From Kumtagia sp963820075 (GTDB lineage Bacteria; Pseudomonadota; Alphaproteobacteria; Rhizobiales; Rhizobiaceae): 64,000 bases of DNA. The notes under the pieces were generated by a model, which was given only the letters and a program-made list of their open reading frames with translations, made no database searches and was not told the DNA's origin. A program made the translations under genes and the position numbers. The stretch is taken from NCBI GenBank assembly GCA_963820075.1, contig CAWFYS010000005.1:147269-211268 (forward strand), written 5' to 3'. Below, piece after piece: positions 61,611-64,000 of the stretch (position 1 is its first letter; each line of letters opens with the position of its first letter).

Positions 61611-64000
61611 TTATCGCGCCTCGATTGCTTGGGTTCCGTTCAAGGTGTCGATTAGTATCCTTGTTTCTTGCAAGTCGCGTGTGCCAAAGCCTTCCGTGAA
61701 ACTCGAATAGATCGGCCTGAGCATTTCCAAAGCTTGTGCGCGGCGGCCTTGATCGATTCGCAGTCGCGCGAGACTGGCGGATGCGCGGAGTTCCCATGAT
61801 TTCGCCTTTTGAGCCCGTGCGATCTCGATGGCGCGCTCATACTCGGCCTCGGCTTCCGCCAAGATGCCGTCGGACTGAAGCAAGTCACCGCGAAGTCGGT
61901 GGAGTTCCGCCTCGAAAAATCTCGCGCCGGATTTGTCCACGGCGACGAGTGCCTTTGAAAGTTGCGTCCAGCCCCTCTTTGACCTCGCCGTTCGCGCCAA
62001 GGGCCCAGGCAAAATGCCCGAGATGGGCGGTCCACAGGAACTCGAAAGTTGATCTTATCCATTCCCGCGATCCCAGCACGCATTAGCTCGAGGCCCGCAT
62101 GATGCTCTCCGCTACGGACCAGAGAGAGCCCGCAGTAGAATTTCCCCCAAGAAATGTAAGCCCTGAGGTCGTGCTTCACACAAAAGTCTAATGCTTCCTG
62201 CGCGCTGGTGCCGCCCGGGCGTGGGCCTTCCGAAAAGAAGCCCCAAAGTGCTGATCCAAAACTCAAGGCAAATCCAGTCGTCATGCCATGATCGATTGCG
62301 CGAGCCCAACTCAGTGATCGCACCGCTGCCGCAGCCGCTTGGTCGGGGTAACCGAGCGGCCAAAGTGCAAGGGCCAGGACCGAAAGTGCCCAGCACGGCA
62401 TGGTCCTGCGAATAGCGCAAGTCGGTCACGTTTCCGGACCCCGGTTCGTAGAGTGCGACGGCTCGCTCAAGATGCGGCACGGCTTGCTCGAAGTCGCCCA
62501 TCAGCCACAACGCGATTCCGTTCATCCGGCTGGCGAAGGCGGTAGCTTCGACATCGCTGCCGTTTTGAGTAAGGGCAAGCGACTGCCGGGCGATCTCTAG
62601 CGCGAGCACTCGATCCCCGCCGACTACCGTCACGGTCCATGCGCCGTAAAGAACCGCCATCTGTTCCTTCAGTGGTATAGTATCGTCCAGGAGCGCGCGT
62701 GCACGCAAAAAGACGTGAAGGGTCTCATCGGCCGCATGGCCCTTGAGAGCTCTCATCGTCGAGCCAAGCGCCATTTGCAGCCGCAGTTCGCGATGATTGC
62801 GCTCGATACTTTCAGGCAGGTGCCCCAGGATACGGACTGCCTGCGTAAGGTGCGCGGCTGCTTCTGCATGAGCGGAGCGGTCGAGGGCGCGTTCACCCGC
62901 CTTGCGCCAGTAGTCCACCGCGGCATCGTTCAGGCCCGCCTCGGTAAAGTGGTGGGCGAGAATCTCGGGCTGTGTCGACGCAATATCTGGAAAGCGCTGC
63001 GCTAGCAGATAACCAATTCGCCCGTGCAAATCCTGCTTGCGCGCACGCAAAAGAGTGCTGTAGGCGGCGTCCTGCACAAGGGCATGCTTGAACATGTAGC
63101 TGGCGTGCGGCGGCGTGCCTTCGGCGAACACAAGGCCGGCGTCGGTCAGCCGGTCGAGCGCCAGTATTAGCTCGGGGTCCGGACGCCGAGCGACCGCAGC
63201 CAACAGCTCGTAAGAAAACTCCCGGCCGATCACGGCACCTATCTGGGCCACCTCCTTGACTGGAGCGAGACGGTCAAGTCGCGCCATCAAGGAGGCCTGC
63301 AGGCTGGAGGGGATTGCCATAGCCGGCAGTGGCTGCTCGATGACATACTCTCCTTGTTCCTCGCGCAGCAGTCCGCTCTCGACCAGCATCGAGGTCAGTT
63401 CTTCGATAAAAAGCGGGATTCCGTCGGTCCGTTCGATGATGTGATTGACGATCTCCTGGGGCAGAGCCTTACCGCCGGTGATCCCTGCGATCAGCGCCCA
63501 CGATTCGGGCCTGGGCAGCTTCGACAAGATCAGGGCAGAAACACGACGCTGACCTACCCATCGGGCGGCCTGAAACTCAGGACGAAACGTCACAACAAGC
63601 AGTGCTGGAAGATGAGTAACTCTCGACACGGCGCGGTCAAGCAATTCCAGCGATGTGGCATCGGCCCAGTGGGCGTCCTCACAGGATCACCAGCGGTCGC
63701 CGGCGTGCCAAAGCTTCGAAGAGGTCGGGCCAGATAGCAATCGTCAACTCACGCTTTCGCTGCGAGTTCATTGATAACTCTGGAACTCTGTCATCGATGA
63801 TACCCAACAGGTCGGCCAGCAAGGAGATGGTCTCCGTCGAGCTCGTATTCAGGGAGGTGAGCAATTTCTTGAGTTTGTCGAGCTTTGCCGGAGCGCTGTC
63901 GTCGCGCCCAAAGCCCGCCCAGAGCTCCAATTGGGCGATGAACGGGTAGAGCATGCTGTCGCGACGATGAGGCGAACAAAAGTAACGCAGGGTGATCTGA
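61611..64000 (-). pseudogene. AAA/TPR signalling protein of cyclase type, frameshifted, 5' partial
   Basis: The gene enters from the right edge (its start is outside) with ITLRYFCSPHRRDSMLYPFI, the AAA-ATPase part typical of large adenylate cyclase regulators. Near 63680 the frame shifts to EDAHWADATSLELLDRAVSR, then GIPLFIEELTSMLVESGLLR and LMARLDRLAPVKEVAQIGAV. TPR-like repeats follow, with further shifts near 62400 (LALWPLGYPDQAAAAAVRSL) and near 62000-62080, ending with ASLARLRIDQGRRAQALEML and a stop at 61611. At least four frameshifts make it non-functional as read. A cyclase domain would be expected upstream, beyond the window. Confidence 0.8.

Noticed and set aside
1..64000. CRISPR arrays, rRNA and tRNA genes
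   Set aside because: No regularly spaced direct repeats, no rRNA-like stretches and no cloverleaf with a conserved T-arm were recognised by eye; a tRNA scan would be decisive.

Overview
The window looks like chromosomal DNA of a GC-rich alphaproteobacterium of the Hyphomicrobiales (Rhizobiales), closest in character to Mesorhizobium or a related Phyllobacteriaceae genus. The evidence is a CcrM-type GANTC methyltransferase gene, the rhizobial order ctaC-ctaD-ctaB-coxF-ctaG-ctaE-DUF983-surf1-ispH-thrB-rnhA, an attEFGH-like exporter cluster, an IalB-family protein, a DUF721/DciA gene, and 106-bp palindromic intergenic repeats. The genus is an inference; no rRNA or tRNA gene is visible.

Layout. 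1-3.3 kb: tail of a sugar ABC importer operon (binding protein, permease) with an SDR dehydrogenase and a GNAT acetyltransferase. 3.3-4.1 kb: scar with a flavin-monooxygenase tail and a truncated transposase. 4.1-8.3 kb: LolD-like ATPase, FtsX-like permease and AttH-like protein on the minus strand. 8.5-10.8 kb: Kelch and membrane-protein remnants, then a DUF6064 membrane protein and a Tat-exported aldo/keto reductase. 11.3-19.8 kb: accessory stretch with an unknown two-gene cassette, a LysE exporter, a Phd/PIN toxin-antitoxin pair with a palindromic operator, a PQQ-type sorbosone dehydrogenase, small unknowns, an MDR oxidoreductase and a dehydrogenase fragment.

19.8-51.5 kb is a dense core block. 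It holds the aa3 cytochrome oxidase and its assembly genes, ispH/thrB/rnhA, ialB, tldD, two RNA methyltransferases, a 1-Cys peroxiredoxin, a DsbD-alpha-like protein and yqgE. A likely operon follows (thrC, M16 peptidase, RimJ-like acetyltransferase, 7TM-GGDEF-EAL regulator), then ccrM, two HAD phosphatases, mutY, dciA, a DsbA-like lipoprotein and smc. One HAD gene, the DsbA gene and the 3' part of smc carry frameshifts. In core genes these are more likely sequence errors than decay, but this cannot be settled from the window.

51.5-64 kb is an accessory region rich in repeats and remnants: a 106-bp repeat, a 268-bp fold-back palindrome, a tyrosinase with its own promoter followed by two unknown genes, fragments of a cation-efflux transporter and of unknown genes, and a frameshifted acetyltransferase. 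It continues with a class III cyclase/TPR signalling protein, a complete IS1634-family element with 16-bp inverted repeats that split another cyclase-family C-terminus by duplicating CTAG, and a frameshifted AAA/TPR signalling gene running off the right edge. I found no clear, wholly new defence or mobile system. The best undescribed candidates are the cassette at 11.4-13.0 kb and the tyrosinase cassette at 52.8-55.0 kb.
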